A stretch of 53,686 nucleotides of DNA from contig NZ_JWHR01000110.1 in NCBI RefSeq assembly GCF_000808015.1, forward strand, positions 1 through 53,686, in the 5' to 3' direction. Below are positions 25,301 through 33,642 of this stretch, piece by piece. Made by a program: the position numbers and the translations under genes. This DNA comes from Terrisporobacter othiniensis. GTDB lineage: Bacteria; Bacillota; Clostridia; Peptostreptococcales; Peptostreptococcaceae. Every line of letters begins with the position of its first letter. Positions within the stretch are counted from its first letter, which is position 1. The notes below the pieces were generated by a model that was not told where the DNA came from, made no database searches, and saw only the letters and a list, made by a program, of their open reading frames with translations.

Positions 25301-26678
25301 TAAATATACAGAAGAATTATTTGGAGAAGGTCATACTTATAAGGCAGGAACAATAGGTACTGTAGCTGAAAAAACAGCATTTGGTTATGCTAAAAAATTT
25401 GTGGAAGAAAATGATTTAAATTCTACATCAGCAGAAGTGCTTAGACTTGCTAATGGATGTACTGGGGTAAAAAGAACGTCAGGACAACATCCTGGAGGCA
25501 TAATGGTTATTCCAGACTATATAGATGTATATGATGTTACACCTATACAATATCCTGCCAATGATACAAGTTGTGGAGTTATAACTACTCACTTTGACTA
25601 CCATTCTATAAGTGGTAGGATACTAAAACTTGATATACTTGGGCACGACGTTCCTACCATCATCAGAATGATTGAAGATATTACAGGAAAGATTGCAACA
25701 GAAATTCCTCTAGATGATAAGGAAACTATGTCATTATTTACATCTACCAAGGCTCTAGGAGTTACGCCGGAGGAAATTGACTGTCCAATAGGTTGTCTGG
25801 CAATTCCTGAATTTGGGACAAAGTTTGTTCGACAAATGCTTCTTGATACAAAACCAACAACATTTGCAGAACTTGTACGTATTTCTGGATTATCTCATGG
25901 TACTGATGTTTGGTTAAATAATGCTCAAGATTTAGTTGTGGAAGGAACTGTTGAGTTTAAAGATGTTATATCTACTCGTGATGATATAATGAACTACCTT
26001 ATATTTAAAGGGCTTCCACCAAAGATGGCATTTACCATAATGGAAAGTGTTAGAAAAGGTAAAGGTTTAAAACCTGAATTTATAGAAGAAATGAAGAAAT
26101 ATGATGTGCCAGACTGGTATATAGGATCATGTCAAAAAATAAAATACATGTTCCCCAAAGCCCATGCCGTGGCATATGTTATGATGAGTTTCAGACTTGC
26201 ATATTATAAAGTTCATTATCCAGCAGCTTTTTATGCAACTTATTTTACAATTAAAGCAGAAGATTTTGATGCAGATTTAATTGTAAAAGGAATAGATGTT
26301 ATAAGAAATAAGATGAATGAAATTCATGAATTAGGTAATGATGCAACAGCTAAAGAGAAAAATATGTTAACAGTTCTTGAGGTTGCTTATGAAATGTATG
26401 CAAGAAATATAAAAATACTACCAGTAGATATTTATAAATCTGATGCAGCGGAGTTTAAAGTTATAGATGATAATACAATTTTACCACCAATGATAGCTCT
26501 TCAAGGAGTGGGTGAAAATGCAGCTATTCACATCCAACAAGAAAGAGAAAATGGAGAGTTTATATCTAAAGAGGACTTAAGAAAGAGAACAAAAATATCT
26601 AAAACTGTAATTGAAACTCTGACAATTCATGGATCCTTGGATAACATGAGTGACAAAAATCAACTTTCATTATTTTAA
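22383..26678 (+). CDS. polC: DNA polymerase III alpha subunit, PolC type
   Basis: Replicative polymerase of 1431 residues, the Gram-positive PolC form. In order: an N-terminal domain (1-215), an OB fold (about 228-330), a PHP domain beginning ELHAHTQMSSMDA near 335, an inserted DEDDh proofreading exonuclease (FDLETTGF near 420, HNADFDMGF, HHRAVDDAEAT), the rest of PHP, and a zinc finger (CENPEC...CPKCG near 902-940). The polymerase palm has PDIDLNFSG near 959, and the C-terminal part ends in NQLSLF, a likely beta-clamp-binding tail. An extended -10 (TGATATAAT, 22344-22352) lies upstream, and GGAAAGGAAGTG precedes the ATG. Confidence 0.98.
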   Translation: MDSIKDYLEKLEIKNSRLERQLKEVEVSKVVYFKEDRIFYMYLISKDIISHEILDELREELLGKLKYFKNIRLKIKFNGFGRKSEKDIVKAYWHNILYILKKICPAIEGWKKQVEYMCLDNTLKIKIPKDIFYEKLKKNNIEEVVRNVLLEELEIDYEVKVEKAITEKIDRKKIMEKTDKEIEELIKEMEFEVVSEEHEEEGYVIKDEHDEHLIYGEDVNSLVHHIKDLNQNSKTVAIVGEIFNIENKELRNGKILSIMSITDNSSSINCKLFLNDLNKDKVLDRVKEGSYVKIKGDILYDTYQREITMTISGIRQEEKPQRKDKCKKGKRVELHAHTQMSSMDALCPTKKLVKQAATWGHKAIAITDHGVVQAFPEAMDAGKSNNIKILYGVEGYLVEDNLPVIQKANDKDLSQTFVIFDLETTGFSNKNDKITEIGAVKVENFKVVDRFSQLINPEKDISYKVQELTGITNDLIKDKPTIEEVLPKFVEFIGDSVLVAHNADFDMGFMQQKCREQNIEFKNTSVDTLTLARTLLPYMKRFRLNLIAKELGIPLLNHHRAVDDAEATAHIFIKFLEMIRKKGGEKLSDVNTILGDIDYTKLRTNHVTLIAKNQIGIKNLYKIVSDAHVNHFYRAPRILKSVLEEYKEGIIVGSACEAGEIFQAVKQNKSDEEMERIISLYDYVEVMPIDNNRFMIDKGEVEGEEELRDLNRRMIEVAKRFGKIPVATGDVHFIDKHEAVYRKVLKYSQGFKVDEEETYLHFRTTDEMLEEFKYLGEDLAYEVVVENTNKVADLVEDVLPIPNKTFPPVIEGSDVELREMCNEKAERIYGSPLPDVVRKRLDRELNSIISNGYAVMYIIAQKLVAKSLSDGYLVGSRGSVGSSLAATMSDITEVNPLPAHYVCENPECKYSYFYEIGEWGSGVDLPDKDCPKCGKPLKKDGHDIPFEVFLGFEGDKEPDIDLNFSGSYQSVIHKYTEELFGEGHTYKAGTIGTVAEKTAFGYAKKFVEENDLNSTSAEVLRLANGCTGVKRTSGQHPGGIMVIPDYIDVYDVTPIQYPANDTSCGVITTHFDYHSISGRILKLDILGHDVPTIIRMIEDITGKIATEIPLDDKETMSLFTSTKALGVTPEEIDCPIGCLAIPEFGTKFVRQMLLDTKPTTFAELVRISGLSHGTDVWLNNAQDLVVEGTVEFKDVISTRDDIMNYLIFKGLPPKMAFTIMESVRKGKGLKPEFIEEMKKYDVPDWYIGSCQKIKYMFPKAHAVAYVMMSFRLAYYKVHYPAAFYATYFTIKAEDFDADLIVKGIDVIRNKMNEIHELGNDATAKEKNMLTVLEVAYEMYARNIKILPVDIYKSDAAEFKVIDDNTILPPMIALQGVGENAAIHIQQERENGEFISKEDLRKRTKISKTVIETLTIHGSLDNMSDKNQLSLF

Positions 26679-26758
26679 TAAATTATAGCTGAATTATAGT
26701 ATGAAAAATGAACAAACTAAGTATATTAATGTATTTATAATTATAAGGAGGAATTAAT

Positions 26759-26995
26759 ATGTTTAGTTTTGAGCCCATAGAGTTAGTAGGATATGGTGCA
26801 TCTATTTTAATTGCAATATCACTTACAATGACAGATATGTATAAGTTAAGAATAATAAACTCAGTAGGATGCTTAATGTTTGTTATATATGGCTTAAATG
26901 TGGGTGCCTATCCAGTAGCTTTAGCTAATGCTATAATAATTATTATAAATATTTATAACGTATATAAATTAAGAGGAATGAATGAAAAAAGTTAA
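26759..26995 (+). CDS. YgjV-like small inner-membrane protein
   Basis: A 78-residue protein with three predicted helices (about 9-25, 33-49 and 52-70). It fits the Imp-YgjV family, which resembles half-SWEET transporters: GYGASILIAISLTMTDMYKLRIINSVGCLMFVIYGL then GAYPVALANAIIIIINIYN. GGAGG lies 7 nt before the ATG. It sits alone between polC and the rimP promoter. The substrate and even transport activity are unproven. Confidence 0.75.
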   Translation: MFSFEPIELVGYGASILIAISLTMTDMYKLRIINSVGCLMFVIYGLNVGAYPVALANAIIIIINIYNVYKLRGMNEKS

Positions 26996-27067
26996 AAAAT
27001 ATAAAATTTTTATAATTGATATTTAATTAAAGTAATGTGGCTATAGATACAAAATAAGCACAAAAGC

Positions 27068-27096
27068 TTGTAAACATAAGATTTTTATGATATTAT
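27068..27096 (+). promoter_or_regulatory. Promoter of the rimP-nusA-infB operon
   Basis: TTGTAA (27068-27073), 17 nt, TATTAT (27091-27096). It lies just upstream of a terminator-like hairpin and about 95 nt before the rimP ATG. Confidence 0.6.
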
Positions 27097-27126
27097 GATA
27101 TATAAAATAGTATATTTGCAGAAACT

Positions 27127-27160
27127 AAGAGTGAGACAAAGGTGCTCACTCTTTTATTTT
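27127..27160 (+). terminator. Leader terminator/attenuator upstream of rimP
   Basis: The stem AAGAGTGAG (27127-27135) and CTCACTCTT (27145-27153) is followed by TTTTATTTT. The preceding gene ends at 26995, before the promoter at 27068. The hairpin therefore lies in the rimP leader and would act as an attenuator rather than the end of the upstream gene. The operon encodes NusA, so feedback through termination is plausible. Confidence 0.75.
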
Positions 27161-27197
27161 AAATACTATAAATACAACTGAATAGGAGGTAAATAAT

Positions 27198-27659
27198 ATG
27201 AAAAAGAACATAGCTACTGAAATAGAACAATTAGTATTACCTATTACAGAGGCAAACGACCTAGAGTTAGTAGATGTTGAATACGTTAAAGAAGGCGGAG
27301 AATTCTTCCTTAGAGTTTACATCGACAAAGAAGGTGGAGTTTCTTTAAACGAATGTGAATTAGTTACAAGAGCATTAAATCCAATTCTAGATGAAAAAGA
27401 TCCAATAAAGGATAATTATTATTTAGAAGTATCATCTCCAGGTCTTGATAGACCGCTTAAAAAAGATAAAGACTTTGTGAAATACCAAGGTAGAGATGTG
27501 GAAATAAAACTTTATAAATCAATGAATGGTTCTAAAGTACATGAGGGAGAACTTGTTAGTTTAACAGAAGAGAAAAATATTAAAGTTATAATAGATAATG
27601 AAGAAGTCGAATTTAATAAAAAAGATGTTGCACTTATTAGATTAGCTATAAAATTTTAG
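27198..27659 (+). CDS. rimP: Ribosome maturation factor RimP
   Basis: Protein of 153 residues that assists 30S subunit maturation. The family pattern includes LELVDVEYVKEGGEFFLRVYIDKEGGVSLNECE, the DPIKDNYYLEVSSPGLDRPLKKDKDF signature, and a C-terminal SH3-like domain ending VALIRLAIKF. AGGAGG precedes the ATG. It is the first gene of the classical rimP-nusA-ylxR-ylxQ-infB-rbfA operon; a hairpin leader lies upstream and a perfect 10-bp hairpin separates it from nusA. Confidence 0.96.
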   Translation: MKKNIATEIEQLVLPITEANDLELVDVEYVKEGGEFFLRVYIDKEGGVSLNECELVTRALNPILDEKDPIKDNYYLEVSSPGLDRPLKKDKDFVKYQGRDVEIKLYKSMNGSKVHEGELVSLTEEKNIKVIIDNEEVEFNKKDVALIRLAIKF

Positions 27660-27664
27660 TGGTA

Positions 27665-27695
27665 ATATTAATGTGTTAACATTAATATAGGGAGG
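27665..27695 (+). promoter_or_regulatory. Hairpin abutting the nusA ribosome-binding site
   Basis: A perfect 10-bp stem, ATATTAATGT (27665-27674) and ACATTAATAT (27679-27688), is closed by a GTTA loop. The nusA Shine-Dalgarno GGGAGG begins two bases after it. There is no T-run, so it is unlikely to be a terminator. It could protect the 5' end after processing, mark an RNase site, or tune nusA translation. Confidence 0.6.
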
Positions 27696-27703
27696 ATAAA
27701 ATA

Positions 27704-28759
27704 ATGAATCACGAATTCATAGAAGCACTAGATGAATTAGAAAAGGATAGAGGCATCGATAAAGATGTACTTATAGATACTATAGAACAAGCATTACTTA
27801 CTGCATACAAAAAGAACTTTGGTTCAGCACAAAATGTTAGAATAGATTTTAACAGAGAAAGAGGAGACGTTAAAGTTTACTCACAAAGAAGAGTTGTTGA
27901 TGAGTCAGACTTATATGATAACTTCTTAGAAATAGAACTTGATGAAGCAAGACAAATAAATCCAAAATACGAACTTGGAGATATAATAGAAAATGAAGTA
28001 ACTCCAAAAGATTTTGGTAGAATAGCAGCTCAAACAGCTAAACAAGTAGTTGTTCAAAGAATAAGAGAAGCTGAAAGAGAAATAATATACAATGAGTTTA
28101 TAGAAAAAGAAGGAGAATTAGTAACTGGAGAGGTTGCTAGAGTATCTGATAACAAGAAAATAGTTTACGTAAGACTTGGTAAAATAGAAGCATCTATGCC
28201 AGAAACAGAACAAATACCAGGGGAATACTTTAAAGCTGGAGATAAAATAAAGGTATATATATTAGAAGTGAAGAAAACTAATAAGGGACCTCAAATAGTA
28301 GTTTCTAGAAGTCATCCAAATCTAGTTAAGAGATTATTTGAATCAGAAGTGCCTGAAATATTCCAAGGTATAGTTCAAATAAAATCTGTATCTAGAGAAG
28401 CTGGTTCAAGAACTAAAATGGCTGTTCACTCAATAGATGAAAAAATAGATCCAATTGGAGCTTGCGTAGGACCAAAAGGAACTAGAGTTAAATACGTAGT
28501 TGATGAATTAGGTGGAGAGAAAATAGACATAATAAACTACAGTGAAAATCCAGCAGAATTTGTATCTGCATCTCTTAGTCCATCAAAAGTAGTTAAGGTA
28601 GAAGTTAATGAAGATGAAAAATCAGCGTTAGTTGTAGTTCCAGATTATCAACTATCTTTAGCTATAGGTAAAGCAGGACAAAATGCTAGACTTGCGGCAA
28701 AACTTACGAATTGGAAGATAGACATCAAAAGTGAATCTCAACTAAATGACGAAGAGTAA
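27704..28759 (+). CDS. nusA: Transcription factor NusA
   Basis: RNA polymerase-associated factor of 351 residues that modulates pausing, intrinsic termination and antitermination. The N-terminal RNAP-binding domain (1-130) is followed by an S1 domain (about 135-200, EGELVTGEVARV...VYVRLGK). Two KH domains follow, with IGACVGPKGTRVKYV near 245 and LAIGKAGQNARLAAKL near 325. There are no C-terminal acidic repeats, as usual for Firmicutes. It lies between rimP and ylxR; the stop is 12 nt before ylxR. Its own operon carries a leader terminator that NusA could sense. Confidence 0.97.
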   Translation: MNHEFIEALDELEKDRGIDKDVLIDTIEQALLTAYKKNFGSAQNVRIDFNRERGDVKVYSQRRVVDESDLYDNFLEIELDEARQINPKYELGDIIENEVTPKDFGRIAAQTAKQVVVQRIREAEREIIYNEFIEKEGELVTGEVARVSDNKKIVYVRLGKIEASMPETEQIPGEYFKAGDKIKVYILEVKKTNKGPQIVVSRSHPNLVKRLFESEVPEIFQGIVQIKSVSREAGSRTKMAVHSIDEKIDPIGACVGPKGTRVKYVVDELGGEKIDIINYSENPAEFVSASLSPSKVVKVEVNEDEKSALVVVPDYQLSLAIGKAGQNARLAAKLTNWKIDIKSESQLNDEE

Positions 28760-28771
28760 GGAGGGATTACT

Positions 28772-29047
28772 TTGAATAAAACAAAAAAAGTACCTCAAAG
28801 AAAATGTATTGCTTGTCAAGACAGAGACAACAAAAAAGAATTAATTAGAATTGTAAAAAATAAAGAAGGCGAAATTTTTATAGACTTAACTGGAAAAGCA
28901 AATGGAAGAGGAGCATACATATGCAAGGATTCTGAATGTTTAAAAAAAGCTATAAAGAGTAAAGCTTTAAATAGAGCATTTAAAATGGAAGTGCCTAATG
29001 AGGTATATGAAAAATTATTATCGGAGTTAGAATCTTATGAAAAATAA
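28772..29047 (+). CDS. ylxR: YlxR family RNA-binding protein
   Basis: A 91-residue protein (DUF448). The fold signature is PQRKCIACQDRDNKKELIRIVKN, followed by GRGAYIC and DSECLKKAIKSKALNRAF. YlxR relatives have been tied to RNase P modulation and to nucleoid or transcription roles, and the precise function is unsettled. It starts at TTG, with AGGAGGG 7 nt upstream. The 3' end overlaps ylxQ by 11 nt, so the two are translationally linked. Confidence 0.93.
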   Translation: MNKTKKVPQRKCIACQDRDNKKELIRIVKNKEGEIFIDLTGKANGRGAYICKDSECLKKAIKSKALNRAFKMEVPNEVYEKLLSELESYEK

Positions 29048-29345
29048 TATGGACAAAATACACTCATTACTAGGCCTTGCAATGAGAGCAGGTAAATTAG
29101 TATCTGGAGAAGATGCAACGATGTTAGATTTAAAAAAAGGAAAATTAAATTTAATTATAGTTGCAGGTGATGCATCAAATAATACAAAAAAATTATTTAA
29201 TGATAAATCATCTTATAGAAAAGTAAATTGTGTAGAGATATCTACAAAAAGTGGTTTAGGAATATCTATTGGTAAAGATTCTAGAGCAGTTATAGGAATT
29301 AAAGATATAGGGTTCGCAAATAAAATTATACAGTTAATGGATTAA
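29037..29345 (+). CDS. ylxQ: L7Ae-family ribosomal-like protein YlxQ
   Basis: A 102-residue L7Ae/L30e/S12e/Gadd45-fold protein, a likely kink-turn RNA binder. Family features are IHSLLGLAMRAGKLVSGEDATML, then LIIVAGDASNNTKKLF and GLGISIGKDSRAVIGI. ATG 29037 overlaps the end of ylxR, and ATG 29049 is an alternative with no better Shine-Dalgarno. It lies between ylxR and infB, its normal place. Confidence 0.93.
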   Translation: MKNNMDKIHSLLGLAMRAGKLVSGEDATMLDLKKGKLNLIIVAGDASNNTKKLFNDKSSYRKVNCVEISTKSGLGISIGKDSRAVIGIKDIGFANKIIQLMD

Positions 29346-29369
29346 CAAATATTAATAGGGGGTGATCTT

Positions 29370-31313
29370 GTGAATAAAACAAGAGTATACCAAATAGCAG
29401 AAGAAGTAGGAATGTCAAATAAAGACATCTTAGCAAAAGTAAAAGAATTAGGAATAGAAGTAGAAAATGAAAAATCTGAATTAGAAGAAGAAGATATTGA
29501 ATTATTGCTTGATTTAATAAAAGAAGAAAGTGGAAATTCTAATGTTATAACTGTTGAAGGATCTTTAACAGTACAAAACTTATCAGATGCATTAGGAAAG
29601 TCAGTAAATGAAGTAATTATGAAACTTATGAAAATGGGAACTATGGCATCAATAAACCAAGAAGTAAGTTTTGAAATAGCATCTTTAGTAGCTAGTGATT
29701 ATGGATTTGAGTTATCAGAAGGAAATGATAAGGATGATGAAGAGGAATTAGAAGCAATAGATGCTCTAATAGAAATAGAAGAAGATAGTGAAGAAGATTT
29801 AGTGAAGAGACCACCAGTTGTAACTGTAATGGGACACGTTGACCATGGTAAGACATCTTTACTTGATGCAATAAGACAAACTAATGTAACTTCAAGTGAA
29901 GCAGGAGGAATAACTCAACATATAGGTGCTTCTGAAGTTATGGTAAATGGAGAAAAGGTAGTGTTCTTAGATACTCCAGGACATGAGGCCTTCACTTCAA
30001 TGAGAGCAAGAGGAGCTCAAGTTACAGACATGGCAATATTAGTTGTTGCTGCAGATGATGGTATAATGCCTCAAACAATAGAAGCTATAAACCATGCTAA
30101 AGCTGCTAATGTTCCTTTAATAATAGCTATAAACAAAATAGATAAGCCAGGAGCAAACCCTGATAGAGTTAAGCAAGAACTAGCTGACCAAGGTTTATTA
30201 GTTGAAGACTGGGGTGGAGATGTTATATCAGTTCCAGTATCAGCTTTAAAAAGAGAAGGTATAGATACTTTACTTGAAATGGTTCTTTTAGTTGCTGAAA
30301 TGGAAGAATTAAAAGCTAACCCTAATAAAAGAGCTGTAGGTACTGTTATAGAAGCAGAACTTGATAAAGGTAGAGGACCAGTTGCAACTATACTTGTTCA
30401 AGGAGGAACTCTTAAAGTTGGAGATCCGATAGTAGCAGGTGTTGCTAGTGGTAAAATAAGAGCAATGATAAACTCTAAAGGTAAGAGGGTTAAAACTGCT
30501 GGACCTTCTACTGCCGTAGAAATATTAGGATTATCAGAAGTTCCACAAGGTGGAGATCAAGTTGTTGCAGTTCCAAATGATAAGGTGGCAAGAATAATAT
30601 CAGAGAAGAGACAACAAATGGCTAGAGAAGAAATGTTAAAATCTAATCAAAGAATGTCACTTGATGATTTCTTCTCACAAATGGGAGATGCTGACGTTAA
30701 AGACTTGAATATAGTTATAAAAGCAGATGTTCAGGGTTCTGTTCAAGCAGTTAAACAATCACTTGAAAAATTATCTAACGATGAAGTAGCAGTTAGAGTA
30801 ATACATGGTGGTGTTGGAGCTATAACTGAATCTGATATAATGCTTGCAACTGCATCTAATGCTATAATAATAGGATTTAACGTAAGACCAGTTCCAAGTG
30901 CAGAAATGTTAGCTAAAAAAGAAGGTGTAGATGTAAGAACATACACTATAATATACAAAGCTATAGAAGATGTTCAAGCAGCTATGACTGGTATGCTTGA
31001 CCCAGAATATAGAGATGAGGACACAGGTAAAGCAGAAATAAGAGAAGTTTACAAAATATCTGGTGTTGGTACTGTATCAGGATGTTATGTTACATCTGGT
31101 AAAATATTCAGAAATGGTAAAGTTAGAATCGTAAGAGATGGAATAATAATTCACGAGGGTGAAATACAAGCACTTAAGAGATTCAAAGATGATGTAAAAG
31201 AAGTTAATAACGGATACGAATGTGGTATGAGTTTTGTTAACTACAACGACATAAAAGTTGGAGATATAGTAGAATCATATATAACAAAAGAAGTTGAGAG
31301 AAAATTAAAATAA
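29370..31313 (+). CDS. infB: Translation initiation factor IF-2
   Basis: GTPase of 647 residues that places initiator fMet-tRNA on the 30S subunit and promotes 50S joining. A short N-terminal IF2_N domain ([24 protein letters not shown]) and a second one ([25 protein letters not shown]) precede the G domain. G motifs are GHVDHGKTS near 155, DTPGHEAF near 199 and NKID near 255. Domains II to IV follow to the C-terminus. The N-terminal region is compact compared with Enterobacterial IF-2. It starts at GTG with GGGGGTGA upstream. Confidence 0.98.
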   Translation: MNKTRVYQIAEEVGMSNKDILAKVKELGIEVENEKSELEEEDIELLLDLIKEESGNSNVITVEGSLTVQNLSDALGKSVNEVIMKLMKMGTMASINQEVSFEIASLVASDYGFELSEGNDKDDEEELEAIDALIEIEEDSEEDLVKRPPVVTVMGHVDHGKTSLLDAIRQTNVTSSEAGGITQHIGASEVMVNGEKVVFLDTPGHEAFTSMRARGAQVTDMAILVVAADDGIMPQTIEAINHAKAANVPLIIAINKIDKPGANPDRVKQELADQGLLVEDWGGDVISVPVSALKREGIDTLLEMVLLVAEMEELKANPNKRAVGTVIEAELDKGRGPVATILVQGGTLKVGDPIVAGVASGKIRAMINSKGKRVKTAGPSTAVEILGLSEVPQGGDQVVAVPNDKVARIISEKRQQMAREEMLKSNQRMSLDDFFSQMGDADVKDLNIVIKADVQGSVQAVKQSLEKLSNDEVAVRVIHGGVGAITESDIMLATASNAIIIGFNVRPVPSAEMLAKKEGVDVRTYTIIYKAIEDVQAAMTGMLDPEYRDEDTGKAEIREVYKISGVGTVSGCYVTSGKIFRNGKVRIVRDGIIIHEGEIQALKRFKDDVKEVNNGYECGMSFVNYNDIKVGDIVESYITKEVERKLK

Positions 31314-31340
31314 TTAACAAGAGTAAAGAAGGTTGATATT

Positions 31341-31724
31341 ATGGCATCGTATAATAGAACACGTAGAATAGGCGAAGAAATCAGAAAAATAGTAAGTACT
31401 ATGCTTATTAACGGAATAAAAGACCCTAGAATAAACTCTATGGTAAGTGTTACAGATGTGGAAGTTACTAGCGACTTAAGCTATGCCTACATATACGTAA
31501 GTATTTTAGGTGGAGATGAAGAATCTACTTTACAAGGTTTAAGAAACGCAGAAAGCTACATCAGAAGAGAAATAGGTAGAAGTATAAAAATAAGACATAT
31601 CCCACAAATCATATTCAAAGTAGATGATTCTTTATTAAAAGGTATGTATATGGACAGCCTTATAAAGAAAGTATCACAAAAAGATCAAGACAAACTTCAA
31701 GTTGAGGATAATGAAAATGAATAG
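31341..31724 (+). CDS. rbfA: Ribosome-binding factor A
   Basis: A 127-residue KH-like protein needed for late 30S maturation and cold adaptation. Signature: RTRRIGEEIRKIVSTMLINGIKDPRINSMVSVTDVEVTSDLSYAYIYVSI, and RRSIKIRHIPQIIFKVDDSL-like segment near the end. The C-terminal tail is acidic. It sits directly after infB and overlaps the start of nrnA by 8 nt, given the nrnA start chosen here. Confidence 0.96.
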   Translation: MASYNRTRRIGEEIRKIVSTMLINGIKDPRINSMVSVTDVEVTSDLSYAYIYVSILGGDEESTLQGLRNAESYIRREIGRSIKIRHIPQIIFKVDDSLLKGMYMDSLIKKVSQKDQDKLQVEDNENE

Positions 31725-32697
31725 TATAGATACTATTTTAAAATATATACATGGAAGTGACGATTTTGTCGTTACTTCTCATGTTAATCCAGATGGAGAC
31801 AATATAGGTTCAACTCTTTCAATTTATTATTTCTTAAAAAAAATTAATAAGAGGGTTTACTATGTAATGAATGATGGCATGCCTTTAAACATGCAATTTC
31901 TTATTGAAGACATAAATATAATAAACTCTAGAGAATTTAAAGAGATGAATATAGACAAATATAATTTGATTACTTTAGATTGTGGAGATAAAAATAGAAT
32001 ATGTGTAGATGCTGATATTAAAGATAATTGTATGAAACTAATCAATATAGATCATCATGCAAGTAATGATTTTTATGGAGATTTAAATCATGTAGTAGCT
32101 GAAGCATCTTCCACTTGTGAATTAGTATATAATTTACTTATGAGAAATGAAGAAATAAATAATTTCAAGTATATAGATAAAAATATAGCTACAGCTCTTT
32201 ATACAGGTCTTATGACTGATACAGGGAAACTTACATATTCAAATACTCATGCAAGTAGTTTTGATATGGCAAAAAACTTGCTGATATGTGGAGCTGATAC
32301 ACAAAAAGTAGTTCAAAATGTTTTTGGTAGTAATCCATTTAATTTTTATAAATTGTTAGGAGAATCACTAAATACTCTTGAGATTATAAATACTAAAGTG
32401 GCAATAATGATGGTAACAAAGGATATGCTTGAAAGATATAATATAGATTTTAAGGATATAGATGGCATTGTTCCATATGCTAGAGATATAGAAAATGTAG
32501 AAATAGGAATTTTGCTTAAAGAAAAAAGTAAGAATGAAATTAAAGTTAGCTTAAGATCAAAATCATTTGCAGATGTAAGTCGTGTGGCTAAATCATTTGG
32601 TGGAGGTGGTCATGTAAGAGCTGCTGGTTGTACTATAAATGATAGTATTGAAAATGCAAAAATAAAAATATTAGAAGAAGCATTAAAAGAAATTTAA
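31717..32697 (+). CDS. nrnA: DHH-family nanoRNase/pAp phosphatase NrnA
   Basis: DHH/DHHA1 phosphoesterase of about 326 residues that degrades 2-5-nt RNAs, and in related enzymes pAp or c-di-AMP breakdown products. Motifs in order: VNPDGDNIGS, LDCGDKNR, the DHH triad IDHHASNDF, TGLMTDTGKL, and the DHHA1 motif GGGGHVRAAGC near the C-terminus. ATG 31717 is preferred, since GAGG at 31704-31707 has 9-nt spacing; the frame opens earlier at TTG 31702. It is part of the infB-rbfA-nrnA-truB run. Confidence 0.95.
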   Translation: MNSIDTILKYIHGSDDFVVTSHVNPDGDNIGSTLSIYYFLKKINKRVYYVMNDGMPLNMQFLIEDINIINSREFKEMNIDKYNLITLDCGDKNRICVDADIKDNCMKLINIDHHASNDFYGDLNHVVAEASSTCELVYNLLMRNEEINNFKYIDKNIATALYTGLMTDTGKLTYSNTHASSFDMAKNLLICGADTQKVVQNVFGSNPFNFYKLLGESLNTLEIINTKVAIMMVTKDMLERYNIDFKDIDGIVPYARDIENVEIGILLKEKSKNEIKVSLRSKSFADVSRVAKSFGGGGHVRAAGCTINDSIENAKIKILEEALKEI

Positions 32698-32709
32698 GGA
32701 TGATTTTTA

Positions 32710-33618
32710 ATGAATAAAATAGTAAATATATTAAAACCTACAGGAATGACATCTCATGATGTGGTAAGTAGTGTGAGAAGAATTTTAAGCATAAAAAAGG
32801 TTGGCCATACGGGTACATTAGACCCTGATGCAGCTGGAGTTCTTCCTATATGTTTAAATAAGGCTACAAAAGTAAGTGAACTTATTTTAAACAAAGAAAA
32901 ATCGTATATATGTGAATTAACATTAGGCGCTGCTACAGACACTTATGATTCTTCTGGAGTAATAACATTTGAAGGAGATGCTTCTAGTATTACAAATGAA
33001 GATATCTACAAGGCTTTTGAAGGACAAAAAGGAGAGATTAATCAGTATCCTCCTGTCTATTCAGCTTTAAAAGTTAATGGTCAAAAAATGTGTGACTTAG
33101 CTAGAAAAGGAAAAGCAGACACTATTGAAATTAAACCAAGGAAAGTTAAAATAGAAAAAATAGAAATTTTAAATATAATTGAAAATAAAATTTTGTTTTT
33201 AGTTAAATGTTCAAAAGGGACTTATGTTAGAAGTATATGTCATGATATTGGACAGTACTTGAACTGTGGAGGGCATATGTCCTTTTTACTTAGAACATCT
33301 TCTGGAAAATTTAACTTAGAAAATTCAATAACTCTAGAAGAATTAGAAAAATATTATAATGATAGCACTTTAGAAAATTACTTATATGATATTGATTATG
33401 TTCTAGATAATTTTAAAAAAGTTGAATTAAAAGATACTGCTCTTAAATACTATAGAAATGGTGGAACAATAGATTCTAAAAGATTTACAAATGATAATTT
33501 ATCAAAAAATGATGAATATGTTAGAGTATATTGTAATGATGAATTTATAGGAACTGGGAAATTATTAAAAAATAATAACACTATTAGTCTAAAGAGTGAT
33601 AAAATTTTTATAGAATAA
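32710..33618 (+). CDS. truB: tRNA pseudouridine-55 synthase TruB
   Basis: Enzyme of 302 residues that makes the T-loop pseudouridine 55 in tRNA. The N-terminus has LKPTGMTSHDVVSSVRR, and the catalytic Asp lies in GHTGTLDPDAAGVLPICL. The KLP-like and YPPVYSALKVNGQKMCDLAR motifs and a final GTYVRSICHDIGQYL segment are present. The C-terminus is a PUA-like tail. It is 12 nt after nrnA and 24 nt before ribF, within the same operon. Confidence 0.97.
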   Translation: MNKIVNILKPTGMTSHDVVSSVRRILSIKKVGHTGTLDPDAAGVLPICLNKATKVSELILNKEKSYICELTLGAATDTYDSSGVITFEGDASSITNEDIYKAFEGQKGEINQYPPVYSALKVNGQKMCDLARKGKADTIEIKPRKVKIEKIEILNIIENKILFLVKCSKGTYVRSICHDIGQYLNCGGHMSFLLRTSSGKFNLENSITLEELEKYYNDSTLENYLYDIDYVLDNFKKVELKDTALKYYRNGGTIDSKRFTNDNLSKNDEYVRVYCNDEFIGTGKLLKNNNTISLKSDKIFIE

Positions 33619-33642
33619 CTATTATATCAGTGGGGAAAAGAC

